Source: Planctomycetota bacterium
Lineage (GTDB): Bacteria > Planctomycetota > Planctomycetia > Planctomycetales > Planctomycetaceae
DNA: 64,000 bases
Direction of reading: 5' to 3'
Assembly (NCBI GenBank): GCA_030836185.1
Contig: JAURQH010000047.1
Span: forward strand, 1-64,000
In this document: positions 1 through 9,457 of the stretch, one piece after another
Position numbering within the stretch: the first letter of the stretch is position 1
How the letters are laid out: every line of letters starts with the position of its first letter
The notes under the pieces: model-generated
Database searches by the model: none
What the model saw: only the letters and a program-made list of their open reading frames with translations
What the model was told of the DNA's origin: nothing
Program-made: the position numbers and the translations under genes

Positions 1-306
1 ACTCATCGGAGAAGACGCGTCTGGTGCGTTTTGGCTTCTCGGATGAGTGGGAATGGTTGGCAGAATTGTTTGACATGGGCTTCCTCCAAATGGATGATAA
101 AGGTTCCATTTGTTCTCCGCCATTGTTGGTCTACCGCAAACCAGGAGTTTTACGAGTACACCGCTGGCTTGAATATCAAACTGCATGAGAACGTCATGCT
201 TCGTCCTGAATACCGATATCAGTGGGCGACCAACGAAGTGAATCCCTTTATTGGTGGTAACATGAATGCCTCCAGCTTCGGTATGGATATGGTTCTGACT
301 TACTAA
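1..306 (+). CDS. C-terminal fragment of an outer-membrane beta-barrel (porin-like) protein
   Basis: Partial: the 5' part lies before the window. The last ~52 residues, from about position 150, have the look of the final strands of planctomycete BBP2/OmpL-like barrels: FYEYTAGLNIK, then RPEYRYQW, and a closing aromatic strand MDMVLTY with a C-terminal tyrosine, as is usual for barrel proteins folded in the outer membrane. The first ~45 codons of this frame are rich in Trp, Cys and Arg and do not look like a barrel. A different frame (positions 3 to ~130) has more ordinary codon use there, so a frameshift or fusion point near 130-150 is possible. A strong terminator follows the stop. The family call is inferred from the tail only. 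Confidence 0.5.
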   Translation, partial: THRRRRVWCVLASRMSGNGWQNCLTWASSKWMIKVPFVLRHCWSTANQEFYEYTAGLNIKLHENVMLRPEYRYQWATNEVNPFIGGNMNASSFGMDMVLTY

Positions 307-338
307 TCGTTGAGAAGACTCAACTGTCAAATAAACTG

Positions 339-390
339 ACCTTCAGCAGTCTGTCATCTTTTGAATGACAAGTTGCTGAAGGTTTTTTTT
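339..390 (+). terminator. Rho-independent terminator after the barrel gene
   Basis: ACCTTCAGCA (339-348) pairs perfectly with TGCTGAAGGT (374-383). An inner stem TGTCAT/ATGACA (352-357/365-370) extends the hairpin. A run of eight T follows on the plus strand. It ends the barrel gene before the convergent gene that stops at 449. Confidence 0.9.
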
Positions 391-448
391 ATTGACTGAG
401 CAGTTCTCACAATTTTAAGAAAGCGATAGACATAGTGAGAAATCACGC

Positions 449-3400
449 TCACTCCACCTTCACCAGCATCACCGAACGCAATTTGAATAATGAGTCGCGG
501 CGGATGGGGCCGAGGCTTTGCAACATGAGGCGGGTGAGGCCCGCGTCTAGCGTCATGATGCCTTGCTCGTGGAACGCAAATTCGTCCCACGATGAGGTCG
601 CGTTGACCGTTTGATTAATTTCTTGACGACCGACGGTGAGGCGAAAGCGGTTGCCAGCATGCACCGGATCACAGGAATAATCGATGAGGATTTGATAATT
701 ACCCGGCTCGGTCACTTCGAGTTTCCAGACGGCTCGGTCTTCGGGTCGGCTCCAGGTTTCCAGATTGTCGTATTTACCGCTGTAGCTGAGACTCGGCCCA
801 TACAAATACGCGGTTGATGCCGACAGTGCGATCCGCGAGGAATTCTGTTGGATCCGTTGTGGTGACAAACCGGGAAACGATTTCGCCTCGGGACCGAGTC
901 CCGAGACGTAGGCGATCAGGTCGGCGAGTTGCCGTTCGTTGAGTTCTTTTTCGAGTCCTTCCGGCATCAATGATTTGCCCGTGGAACGAAGGATTTCCAG
1001 ATCGGTGTACAAGACCTCGGCCCGTTTTTTCTCGGCACCTTCGAGTACAATTGAATTAGCCGATTCACTCACCAACCGCCCCGTGTGAGTAAAGCCCGCT
1101 TCGGTCACTGCGATGTATTGGAGAAACTTGTCTTCGACGGCCGCGTTGGGGTCGAGGATCGAGACAAAGAGTGCAGCGGGTGAGCGATTGGTGATGGCTG
1201 TCAAATCGGGGCCGACCTCAAAACCTTCCTTGTTGATTTGATGGCACTGCGAACAATGCTTCTTGAATAAGGGCCGACCCGCTTCGGCATCTCCATAAAT
1301 TGTAAGAGCCCTCTTGAGAGATGTCAGGATTTCGGCGCGGGATGTCGGTTGTCCGAAGACCTCTTCTGCTTCTTTGCGGACAGCTTCATCGGTATGTTGC
1401 AGGAATCGTTGTTGATGCGAAGGTGAAATTTCGGAAGCCGCAATCGTGTTGTTCTTGACGGCGGTCAGCAGAAGTTTCATGCCGGTCTCCCGCTGCATCA
1501 ACTTAGAGAGCAAGTTCGTTTTGAGCGTCGGCGTGAGCGATTCCCAATCGGCGAGCAACTGTTCGTAGACAGTCCCACCTCCGCGCTGACTGAGTACATC
1601 CAATGCCGCGAGTTGCAGAGGTAATGGTGATCCCGGCTTGATCAGTTCTGCTAATCGCTCAATCGTTTTTTGATCGACGCCCAAGGAATTACCGAGATAC
1701 GCGATAACAATGGCACGTTGTTTAAGATCGACTGAATCATCGAAAGCGAGATCGAGTGCCCGTTGATTGATCTCGTCAATCGCCGATTGCAGAGCTTCAT
1801 CTTCTGTAAGAATGGTTTCGAGTATCTTGCGTTGGTTGCCGACACTCGCCAACAATTGTGACCAGTGACTGAGATTTTTGGTGGAAGCATTGGCGAGCAA
1901 CAGTTGAGACACGACCGGGTTTTGTTTCAGGCCGAGTGCTGTCTGAACGAGAGGTGTCACAACTGCAAGATTTTGTGCCGCTTTGGTTTCCATAATCGCT
2001 TGAGCGACAGCCGGAAGATTCTGAGTGTTGAGAGAACTGACGGCGGCGGCTGTCAAATACGGATCACCTTGAGCTTTGTCCAGAATTCGACCAATCGCCA
2101 ACCCTGCCAACGGAGAATCCCACTCTCCCAGCGAATAGGCGAGTTGCATGAGCAATGTACGATCATTGTGACTGATTAAAACGGACCACAATTCGCCGAC
2201 GTGAGGATGGTCGTTAACAAATTGTTCGGAGATCCGCACGGCATGTCGCGTGAGTTGTAAATCATTCTTTTTGAATATCTTGGTGTGATCTGCGGTGTAC
2301 AACAAGTTGGCGGGGTGATGATCGAGCACGCAGAGTGCATGGATCCGAGCGAGTGAACTTTCAGAGTTCTCAAGCAGATCTTTAAGATTGGGGCTAATGA
2401 TTTTTGCGTCGCCGTTCCAGATCAACCATTGACTCGCCATGTCGCGGAGTGTGCCGTTCGGAGATTCCAGCAAATCGACAATTTCTGATTGCGAGAGTTT
2501 GTCGAGATTGGGGATCGGTCGCGGACCGTCTGCGGGGACAATGCGATAGATGCGGCCCATCGTGTCACCCGCGCGGACATCAAGTTGACGCTGCTGATGC
2601 TCGGGGATCCATTTGGGATGTTCGATGACAAAGCGGTACATGTCCGACATCCACAGGCAGCCATCGGGACCAGTGCGGATCATCGAGGGACGCGACCAGT
2701 TATCGGTGGAGGCCAAGAACTCACTCTCCTGTTCTTCGGGAGCGCGAGAGCTGCGAAAGGTGACTCCTTCGCGTCGCATCACTTCCCAATGCACCAGATT
2801 ATGGACCGGCTCGCAGACGAAAGAGTTCCCCGCGTATTGCTCACCCAGATGAGAATCGCGGTAGATGATCGGACTGCACGCTGACGTGAAACGATTCGCA
2901 CGGCTAAAATCATTGAATCGGCCCAGTGTTCGACTGGCGGGATAAACGGGGGCGGCTCCCGGTTGATCGGAGACCATCACTTTCGCGTCGGGAAAGACCA
3001 CAAACGGATTACGTTGCAGGTAGCGTTGATTGAGGGCGTAATGCCACATCGGGTTGCTGTTGTTGCCGCCGAACCAGTTGCCGTAGTCATCGCGATTGAT
3101 GCCGAACTGCGTGTTGCCCGAGATTGCTTCGAGCTCTCCCGTGTCGGGACGGATGCGGAGATCGCGTTTACGGACATTGACACTCTCGCCGGTCTTGTTC
3201 GATTCGATTTCGCCGCCACTGTCGCCGTTGCCGACATACAACCAGTTATCCAGTCCCCAGCGGAGACCATTGACGCGGTGTTGCTGATTCCCTTCGCCAA
3301 ATCCTGCGTACAGAATTTTGGTCTCGTCAGCGACATCGTCCCCATTGATATCGGGAGCATACAGAATGTGTGGAGCCGCCGTGACAAGCACGCCGTCCAT

Positions 3401-5095
3401 ATAGACTTTCACACCTGTCGGGAAAGGCAAATTATCGAGGAACACTTTCGCGATGTCGTACTTTCCATCGCCATCGGTATCGCGGAGCACTTTGACTTTC
3501 CCACCCGGCTTGCCTTCTCCATCGAGACCGGATGGATAATCACACATTTCGACCACCCACAACGAACCATCCATGCCCCAATCGAAAGCGACCGGGTCCA
3601 TCACCAACGGCTCGGCCGCGACGAGCTCCAGCTTTAAGCCTGCGGGGAGTTGAAACGAACCGACAGACTCTGCGGGAGTTTTGGGAGGTGGAAAATTCTG
3701 TTGTAGTTCTGCCGAGTAAAATTGTGGAGGCAGAATTGATTGGACTGTGTCATGAATGATTTCTTCGACAGCAGGACTGAGCTGATTCGGTCGTCGATAA
3801 TAGATCATCGAATAATCGGCTTCATAACCTTGCTCATCGAGAATGCGTCGGGAAGGGATGTAACAGGGGACATCGTTGGCGTATGCGGTGACCCAGAGTC
3901 GCTTGCCGTCAAACTTCTCATACATCGAGAGTGAATAATCGCAGACCACTTCTCCTCCCAGAAAAACCATCGCCAGATCGTCACCAAAAGTGAGCGATGA
4001 GATGGGATAATCGAGAGTCGTCGGCAGCGCACCATCTTGTTTCAGTTTTTCGAGAAAGTAGCGACCGTAGACGCCGCGTTGTCCCGGTTGCTTGGCGTAG
4101 GCTTGCCACTCTTCAATCGTGCGTGCATTTTTGAAGGGAAGTTTCACAGTCTTAAATGTTCCCTCAATCTCGGAAGAAAGGGGCTTGAGTTCTGATGTCA
4201 GCAATCGATTGACTTCTTTGCGGAATGCTTCTCCATGCTGTTGAGCGAAGGTGAGTTGATCGTCGCTTCCGCGGGGTTCGGGATTGGCGTCGGCTCCACA
4301 ACCGATCGAGACGAGAGCAATCGCACCCTCGTAGTCGGCTTCGAGTTTTGCGGAGGCATAGCCGGCCCAGTCGCCGCAGATTTTATTGAACGATGGCCCC
4401 AATGTCGTGCAGTGACAGGCATAATTTGACCAGATCGCGAGCGGCTTTCCCGATTTGTTTTTCGCGACCAAAATCGGCAGACGATGATCGACCGGCCCCT
4501 TAGGATTCACGCCGAAGCCGATCCAAGTGCCGTCTTTCAACATTCGTCGATTGATGGCAAACCCAACCTCTCCCTCCGCATGAAACAATCGTCCCGGCTG
4601 GCGAGACTCGAGAGCTTGATTGGCCGCCGAAGTGATCAGATCGACGAGTCGCGTGGTGTAATCATCGATCCGTTCCTGTTCGGGTTCGCGGATGGTGTCA
4701 CCCAAAATGTTGGGGCAGACGCCGTTCACACAAGGTCCGTTGTGAGTATGCGTCGCACACAAAACGAACTTGTCATTCGAGACGGCATATTGCATGTTGA
4801 TCCGCGACAGCGCGGCGGACCGCAATGCGGGAGTGATTCCGAGCAATTCGACGGTCACGATGACGGTTGGCCCCTCGTCATCAGAACCGATGGCCAGGGC
4901 TCGCGCTTGCAGTTTCTGTTCGACTCCTTCCGCTTCCACCGGGCGACTGCCATAACCGGTCAGACGGATCGGGTACGGCGGGGTGATATCAACTTTCGCG
5001 GCTCCGACCGGGACGAGGGGCTGTTCGTCGGCGTAAAGTGTTGTCGAGAGTATCAAAGTCGTGATCAGCAAGGCTGAAACAGAGAGTCGAAACAT
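449..5095 (-). CDS. Ceramidase-like + membrane-bound dehydrogenase + HEAT + haem-binding fusion protein (1548 aa)
   Basis: Large secreted protein with a signal peptide at residues ~1-22. Domains in order: (1) a neutral/alkaline ceramidase-like amidase domain over roughly the first 460 residues, with THTHNGP matching the family's metal-site region; (2) a PVC-type membrane-bound dehydrogenase (Piru/Ver N-terminal) propeller-like domain, beginning near LPAGLKLELVAAEP and ending near GRIYRIVP; (3) a HEAT-like helical region; (4) a cytochrome c-like haem domain with CSQCHQ at about residue 1278; (5) a C-terminal carbohydrate-binding-like beta domain. The dehydrogenase-HEAT-haem order is standard for planctomycete Piru/Ver proteins; the ceramidase-like front is an extra module. 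The ATG at 5095 has a weak AGG upstream and opens directly on the signal peptide. Substrate unknown; periplasmic oxidation or deacylation of lipid- or sugar-linked compounds is inference. Confidence 0.85.
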   Translation of the reverse strand: MFRLSVSALLITTLILSTTLYADEQPLVPVGAAKVDITPPYPIRLTGYGSRPVEAEGVEQKLQARALAIGSDDEGPTVIVTVELLGITPALRSAALSRINMQYAVSNDKFVLCATHTHNGPCVNGVCPNILGDTIREPEQERIDDYTTRLVDLITSAANQALESRQPGRLFHAEGEVGFAINRRMLKDGTWIGFGVNPKGPVDHRLPILVAKNKSGKPLAIWSNYACHCTTLGPSFNKICGDWAGYASAKLEADYEGAIALVSIGCGADANPEPRGSDDQLTFAQQHGEAFRKEVNRLLTSELKPLSSEIEGTFKTVKLPFKNARTIEEWQAYAKQPGQRGVYGRYFLEKLKQDGALPTTLDYPISSLTFGDDLAMVFLGGEVVCDYSLSMYEKFDGKRLWVTAYANDVPCYIPSRRILDEQGYEADYSMIYYRRPNQLSPAVEEIIHDTVQSILPPQFYSAELQQNFPPPKTPAESVGSFQLPAGLKLELVAAEPLVMDPVAFDWGMDGSLWVVEMCDYPSGLDGEGKPGGKVKVLRDTDGDGKYDIAKVFLDNLPFPTGVKVYMDGVLVTAAPHILYAPDINGDDVADETKILYAGFGEGNQQHRVNGLRWGLDNWLYVGNGDSGGEIESNKTGESVNVRKRDLRIRPDTGELEAISGNTQFGINRDDYGNWFGGNNSNPMWHYALNQRYLQRNPFVVFPDAKVMVSDQPGAAPVYPASRTLGRFNDFSRANRFTSACSPIIYRDSHLGEQYAGNSFVCEPVHNLVHWEVMRREGVTFRSSRAPEEQESEFLASTDNWSRPSMIRTGPDGCLWMSDMYRFVIEHPKWIPEHQQRQLDVRAGDTMGRIYRIVPADGPRPIPNLDKLSQSEIVDLLESPNGTLRDMASQWLIWNGDAKIISPNLKDLLENSESSLARIHALCVLDHHPANLLYTADHTKIFKKNDLQLTRHAVRISEQFVNDHPHVGELWSVLISHNDRTLLMQLAYSLGEWDSPLAGLAIGRILDKAQGDPYLTAAAVSSLNTQNLPAVAQAIMETKAAQNLAVVTPLVQTALGLKQNPVVSQLLLANASTKNLSHWSQLLASVGNQRKILETILTEDEALQSAIDEINQRALDLAFDDSVDLKQRAIVIAYLGNSLGVDQKTIERLAELIKPGSPLPLQLAALDVLSQRGGGTVYEQLLADWESLTPTLKTNLLSKLMQRETGMKLLLTAVKNNTIAASEISPSHQQRFLQHTDEAVRKEAEEVFGQPTSRAEILTSLKRALTIYGDAEAGRPLFKKHCSQCHQINKEGFEVGPDLTAITNRSPAALFVSILDPNAAVEDKFLQYIAVTEAGFTHTGRLVSESANSIVLEGAEKKRAEVLYTDLEILRSTGKSLMPEGLEKELNERQLADLIAYVSGLGPEAKSFPGLSPQRIQQNSSRIALSASTAYLYGPSLSYSGKYDNLETWSRPEDRAVWKLEVTEPGNYQILIDYSCDPVHAGNRFRLTVGRQEINQTVNATSSWDEFAFHEQGIMTLDAGLTRLMLQSLGPIRRDSLFKLRSVMLVKVE

Positions 5096-5308
5096 GCGTC
5101 ACCTGGAGAAAAATGGATTCAGGTTAAAAGCGCGACTGCGAGCGTCGGTTTATCGTAACTCGCCATTGATCGAAATGCGAAGATCCAGTTTCCAACCAGA
5201 CAGAGATTTTCCAATCTTGATCGCGGAGAAGAATCATGTCGCCAGTTGTATTTCGAACATCGTGCGTCGATAATCCTGAAACTCAGAAACCTCTTTGGAA
5301 AGTCGCTC

Positions 5309-5989
5309 ATGAAACACTTTTTCGGACTACTGATTTTCGTTCCCACATTCTGTCTGGCTGGTGATATCCCCTCGAAACCGCTCGCTCAAAAAGAGGAATT
5401 GATCTTCTCAGACGATTTTGAACGCGAAGATCTCGGCGAATGGAAATCGATCATCCCGGCATTCACGGTGAAAGACGGTGTGCTCAAAGGGGAACAGGCC
5501 AAAGACGATCATGGAGCCGTCGGGCGTGTCTATCGACCGATGAAAGATGTGATTGTCGAATTCAAATTTAAACTGGATGGCTCCAAACAGTTCAATGTTG
5601 TGTTTGATGACAAGAACTACAAAGGATCACACGCAGGACACATTGTCCGGGTTGCCTTCACCCCAACGCAGATTCGACTCGGAGACGACAAAGAAGGCAT
5701 CATGCGAAACGATATCTTCAAGATGCGGCGAGACCCGAAACAAAAAACGGCCTCCATTAAACTGTTAGAAGGACGAGGCTTCGTTGCGAAGACGACAGTC
5801 GAGTCGGGCCAATGGCACGATGTCGTGATCGAAATCGTCGGCGACCGGATGCGGGTCAGCTTCGACGGAGACCCTGTCGGTTATCTGCAATCGCCCGGCT
5901 TGGCCCACGAGACCAAACAGAGCGTGCATTTTACTGTGACTGGCTCGGGTGTGTTGTACGATGATGTGAAGATCTGGAAGGCGAGGTGA
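5309..5989 (+). CDS. Secreted DUF1080/LamG-like domain protein
   Basis: 226 residues. The ATG at 5309 is chosen because it begins a clear signal peptide (MKHFFGLLIFVPTFCLAG) and has GGAAAG six bases upstream; the frame is open further upstream. The mature part starts with an SDDFERED-type opening and continues as a concanavalin-like beta sandwich typical of DUF1080 (3-keto-disaccharide hydrolase-like) proteins, ending in a WHDVVIEIVGD ... VSFDGDPVGY pattern. These proteins are abundant in planctomycetes and tied to sugar breakdown, but no substrate can be read here. It is divergent from the ceramidase fusion and precedes the aldolase gene, so a shared catabolic role is possible but unproven. 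Confidence 0.65.
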   Translation: MKHFFGLLIFVPTFCLAGDIPSKPLAQKEELIFSDDFEREDLGEWKSIIPAFTVKDGVLKGEQAKDDHGAVGRVYRPMKDVIVEFKFKLDGSKQFNVVFDDKNYKGSHAGHIVRVAFTPTQIRLGDDKEGIMRNDIFKMRRDPKQKTASIKLLEGRGFVAKTTVESGQWHDVVIEIVGDRMRVSFDGDPVGYLQSPGLAHETKQSVHFTVTGSGVLYDDVKIWKAR

Positions 5990-6021
5990 GGGTGTCTTCA
6001 GGAAAATAATCGCGCGATGTG

Positions 6022-6080
6022 ATCAGCCGTTGGGCGCTAGCCCACGGTTCAGAACCGGACGCTAGCGCGTTCCGGCTGAT
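6022..6080. repeat. REP-like palindromic repeat with GCTAGC core
   Basis: ATCAGCCG at the left pairs with CGGCTGAT at the right. The interior carries GCGCTAGCCC and GCTAGCGC motifs. The layout (short palindromic arms, intergenic, just before a gene) is that of a dispersed REP element. Only one copy was seen in this window. Confidence 0.6.
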
Positions 6081-6114
6081 TAAGTCAATATTTATAACAA
6101 GACAGAAAAAAATA

Positions 6115-6870
6115 ATGACCCATAATTTTCGGCAAAAACTGCGTGATCTCGAACCACTCATCGGCACGATGATCACACTCGACACTCCCGCCACTGCGGA
6201 AATTCTGGCAGAACTCGGCTACGACTGGTTCTTTGTCGATGGCGAACATGGTCCGCTCGAATCTTCTGAACTGCTCGGCATCTTGCGTGCCGTCGATCAT
6301 AAAGTCCCGTGCGTCGTGCGAGTCCCGGCAGCCGAAGAAACGCCGATCAAAAAAGTGCTCGATTTGGGTGCGGCAGGCGTGATCGTGCCGATGGTCAATA
6401 CCGCCGAGCAGGCCGCCGATGTTGTCAAATTTTCCCGTTATGCTCCCGCCGGTTCGCGCGGCGTGGGCTTGGCTCGTGCTCACGGTTACGGCTTGACGTT
6501 CAGTGAGTATGTCGATGCGGCCAATGAAGAAGTGGCCGTGATTGTCCAAACAGAACATATCGACTCTGTCAACAACATTGAAAAGATCGTGGCAGTGGAA
6601 GGGATCGATGCGATCCAACTTGGACCTTATGATCTCTCTGCCAGCATGGGAAAGATGGGGCAGGTCGATGATCCTGAAGTGGTGCAGGCCATCGATCATG
6701 TGATCAAAACCTGTCAGTCAGCGGGACTGGCCATTGGATGGTTCGGCGTCACTGCTGATGCGGTGAAACCTTATCTGGATCGCGGTTGTACGCTGATGAC
6801 CGCCGGTGTCGATACTCTGATGCTGGCCTCTGCCGGGAAGCGCGTGCTAGACACAATGCGAGGCAAGTAA
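6115..6870 (+). CDS. HpcH/HpaI-type class II aldolase
   Basis: 251 residues, usual length for the family. It catalyses reversible aldol cleavage of 2-keto-3-deoxy (or 4-hydroxy-2-oxo) acids using a divalent metal. Visible signatures: FVDGEHGP at ~40-47 with the catalytic His45; a metal-binding Glu in VQTEHIDSVNNI; and Asp in GPYDLSASMG. A glycine-rich GSRGVG segment lies between. The ATG at 6115 is preferred because the upstream open frame runs through the REP palindrome and has no protein-like sequence. The exact substrate (2-keto-3-deoxyrhamnonate, -glucarate or 4-hydroxy-2-oxoheptanedioate) cannot be decided. It stands alone, with a promoter-like site for the next gene downstream. Confidence 0.85.
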   Translation: MTHNFRQKLRDLEPLIGTMITLDTPATAEILAELGYDWFFVDGEHGPLESSELLGILRAVDHKVPCVVRVPAAEETPIKKVLDLGAAGVIVPMVNTAEQAADVVKFSRYAPAGSRGVGLARAHGYGLTFSEYVDAANEEVAVIVQTEHIDSVNNIEKIVAVEGIDAIQLGPYDLSASMGKMGQVDDPEVVQAIDHVIKTCQSAGLAIGWFGVTADAVKPYLDRGCTLMTAGVDTLMLASAGKRVLDTMRGK

Positions 6871-6888
6871 GAGTACTCGCAATTTCTT

Positions 6889-6917
6889 TTCCATTTTGTC
6901 TGCTTTTGTGCTATAAT
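6889..6917 (+). promoter_or_regulatory. Candidate sigma70-type promoter upstream of the DUF1592 gene
   Basis: A perfect TATAAT lies at 6912-6917, with a weak TTCCAT 17 bases upstream. The predicted leader holds a stem-loop at 6980-7006 (an 11-bp arm ATCGTTGGGAA with its complement, 5-base loop), which may be a repeat or an RNA structure. Confidence 0.4.
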
Positions 6918-6979
6918 AGAAGAACCGAATGGGTCATCGAGGGGTTTATTCCTCGGTCAGTTCGGTCCCTCCACACTTG

Positions 6980-7006
6980 ATCGTTGGGAACTGGCTTCCC
7001 AACGAT
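6980..7006. repeat. Perfect 11-bp hairpin in the leader of the DUF1592 gene
   Basis: ATCGTTGGGAA and TTCCCAACGAT flank CTGGC. No T-run follows, so it is not an ordinary terminator. It ends 23 bases before the ATG at 7030 and could fold in the 5' leader. Confidence 0.6.
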
Positions 7007-7029
7007 GCCCACCTGGAAGATGCAGACCT

Positions 7030-9423
7030 ATGTTGAGAAGAGATCATTACTTATCGTTTCTGGTTGCGCTGGGGTGTTTCGCCTTGGCGACAATGACGCT
7101 ACGCGCTGAAGCCCCCCCCAAACTGACTCAGGAATTCATCAATAACCAATGTGTGACCTGTCACGAAGGAGCATCGGCAGAGGGAGCACTCGATCTGACA
7201 AAGCTCTCGACTCAACTCATTCAGCCGGGAACACTGGCAAGCTGGATCCGAATTGTTGATCGAGTCCACGAAGGAGAAATGCCACCTCCTGAGGCGAGCG
7301 ATCTGTCGGAAACGCAACGTGATCAATTTGTGAAGCAGACGGGAGATTGGTTGCGTCGGCATCAAACAAAACAGTGGGAGCAATTGGGACGAGTTCAAGG
7401 ACGACGATTGACCAATCTGCAGCTCGAACGATCTCTGCATCACATCTTGGGAATTGATCTTCCGTTAGCCAATCGGATGCCGGAAGAACCGAAGTCGAAC
7501 GGTTTCACCACGGTTGCCGAGGGTCAAAGTATGTCCCACTTTCAATTGCAACAACATCTCGACATTGTCGACTTGGCTCTCGATGAAGCATTCCAGCGAG
7601 CGACGGAACAAGACGACCTGAAAACAAAAAATTTCACTGCGCAGCAAATTAGCCGCAACAATCCCAAGCGTCGCTGCCGCGAACCGGAGATGATTGATGG
7701 CTTTGCCGTCACTTGGTCGTCGCGACTCATCTTTTATGGACGCTTGCCGGCAACGACTGCACGCGAAGATGGTTGGTATCGCTTTACCTTTCGTGCGAAG
7801 GCGCTCAATGCTCCCGAAGATCGTGGTGTGTGGTGTACCGTTCGCACAGGACGCGGTGTATCGAGCGCTCCGCTGTTGAAATGGGTGGGTTCATTGGAAG
7901 CAACCGAAGACGTTCAGGAATGGGTATTTGAAACCTGGCTGCCGAAAGGTGAGATGCTCGAAATTCGTCCGGGTGATGACACATTGAAAATGGGTCGATT
8001 TGCGGGCGGTCAAGTCGGTACGGGAGAAGGCGGTCCGCAAAATCTTCCTGGCATTGCGATCGAGAGTCTGGTGATGGAGCAAATTCATCACGGAGACTCC
8101 TCGAAACAGATACGAAAAATTCTGTTTGATGATCTGAACATCAAGTCGGCTAAGAATTGGCGTGATGCGAAGCTGCTTTCCGAACAGCCTCAACAGGACA
8201 TTGAACGCCTGATGCAAAACTTTGCCGAGCAGACTTTTCGCCGACCCGTTGATAAGTCGGTGGTGGAGCCGTTCGTGAATCTGGTTCGCCAATCGATGAA
8301 TGATGGTGAAACGCTTATGGATGCGTTACGAGGAGGGTATCGTGCCCTGCTCTGCTCTCCTCGATTTTTATATTTCTATGAAGAACCGGGGCAGCTCGAC
8401 GATTACCCCGTCGCCTCACGATTGAGTTATCTGCTATGGAATGCCCCCCCAGATAGCGAACTGCTGAAATTGGCAGAGCAGGAAAAATTGCATGACCAAC
8501 AGATACTGCAATCACAAGTGGACCGGATGTTGGACGATCCTAAAGGAAAAGAATTCATCCCCGACTTTGCGGCTCAGTGGCTCGACTTAAGCGAAATCGA
8601 TTTTACGACGCCCGACCGTCGCTTGTATCCCGGCTTCGATGTTGTGGTCCAAGAATCAATGGTGGCAGAGACAGAAACCTTCCTGCAAACAATGCTCGAC
8701 CAGAATCAAAGTGTCACACGATTGATTGATGCCGAGGAAACATTTCTCAACGAACGACTCGCACGCTATTACGGCGTCGATGGTGTCTCGGGTGATGAGA
8801 TGCAACCGGTCTCGTTTGAGTCGAGCGATTCTCGTGGCGGCTTGATGACGCAAGGGGCCATCATGAAAGTGACCGCCAACGGCACGAATACTTCACCCGT
8901 CATACGAGGTGTCTGGATTTCCGAACGACTATTGGGGCAAGAAATCCCGCCTCCTCCCGCCAATGTTCCGGCTATCGAACCCGATATTCGGGGAGCGACA
9001 ACCATTCGTGAAATGCTGGAAAAACACAAATCCAACGATTCTTGTGCCTCTTGCCATCGGAAAATCGATCCTCCCGGATTTGCTCTGGAGAATTTTGACC
9101 CGGCAGGACAATGGCGAGAAACATACATCGCCTACAAAGGGCGTAAACGAATTAAAGGGCCAGAGATTGACCCGAGCGAAGTGCTGCCGGGAGGCGGCGA
9201 GTTTCATTCGTTGAAAGAGTTCCAGAAACTGGTCATCGCCACCCCCGAAAAACTGGCCGAGAACCTGGCCGAAAAACTGTTGACCTATGGAACGGGAGCA
9301 CCCATCACGTTCGCTGATCGAGACGATGTCGAGCAAATTGCACGACAAACAGAACAAGATGATTACGGGTTCCGATCCATTCTGAAAGCCGTCGTTACCA
9401 GCGACACATTTTTAACCAAATAA
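7030..9423 (+). CDS. DUF1592-family planctomycete cytochrome-like protein
   Basis: 797 residues with an N-terminal signal peptide (~1-26). A first haem motif CVTCH is at residues 41-45; then come DUF1587, DUF1595 and DUF1592 helical regions. A DUF1588 segment carries a second haem motif CASCH inside [16 protein letters not shown], and a DUF1585-like C-terminus closes it. This architecture is a well-known planctomycete family of periplasmic multidomain c-type cytochromes of unknown reaction. The DUF1552 gene starts 34 bases downstream, the usual partner. The two CxxCH motifs argue for electron transfer. Start: the ATG at 7030 opens directly on the signal peptide. Confidence 0.9.
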   Translation: MLRRDHYLSFLVALGCFALATMTLRAEAPPKLTQEFINNQCVTCHEGASAEGALDLTKLSTQLIQPGTLASWIRIVDRVHEGEMPPPEASDLSETQRDQFVKQTGDWLRRHQTKQWEQLGRVQGRRLTNLQLERSLHHILGIDLPLANRMPEEPKSNGFTTVAEGQSMSHFQLQQHLDIVDLALDEAFQRATEQDDLKTKNFTAQQISRNNPKRRCREPEMIDGFAVTWSSRLIFYGRLPATTAREDGWYRFTFRAKALNAPEDRGVWCTVRTGRGVSSAPLLKWVGSLEATEDVQEWVFETWLPKGEMLEIRPGDDTLKMGRFAGGQVGTGEGGPQNLPGIAIESLVMEQIHHGDSSKQIRKILFDDLNIKSAKNWRDAKLLSEQPQQDIERLMQNFAEQTFRRPVDKSVVEPFVNLVRQSMNDGETLMDALRGGYRALLCSPRFLYFYEEPGQLDDYPVASRLSYLLWNAPPDSELLKLAEQEKLHDQQILQSQVDRMLDDPKGKEFIPDFAAQWLDLSEIDFTTPDRRLYPGFDVVVQESMVAETETFLQTMLDQNQSVTRLIDAEETFLNERLARYYGVDGVSGDEMQPVSFESSDSRGGLMTQGAIMKVTANGTNTSPVIRGVWISERLLGQEIPPPPANVPAIEPDIRGATTIREMLEKHKSNDSCASCHRKIDPPGFALENFDPAGQWRETYIAYKGRKRIKGPEIDPSEVLPGGGEFHSLKEFQKLVIATPEKLAENLAEKLLTYGTGAPITFADRDDVEQIARQTEQDDYGFRSILKAVVTSDTFLTK

Positions 9424-9457
9424 ACAAGATTCAAATCAACCTCTTCGAGGATTAGCC

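Noticed and set aside
2963-3637. Plus-strand 224-residue frame inside the large minus-strand gene
   Set aside because: A shadow of the 449-5095 gene: composition fits a complement strand and no family is recognised.
4484-5077. Plus-strand 197-residue frame opposite the same gene
   Set aside because: Antisense to the signal peptide and ceramidase-like domain; no start context.
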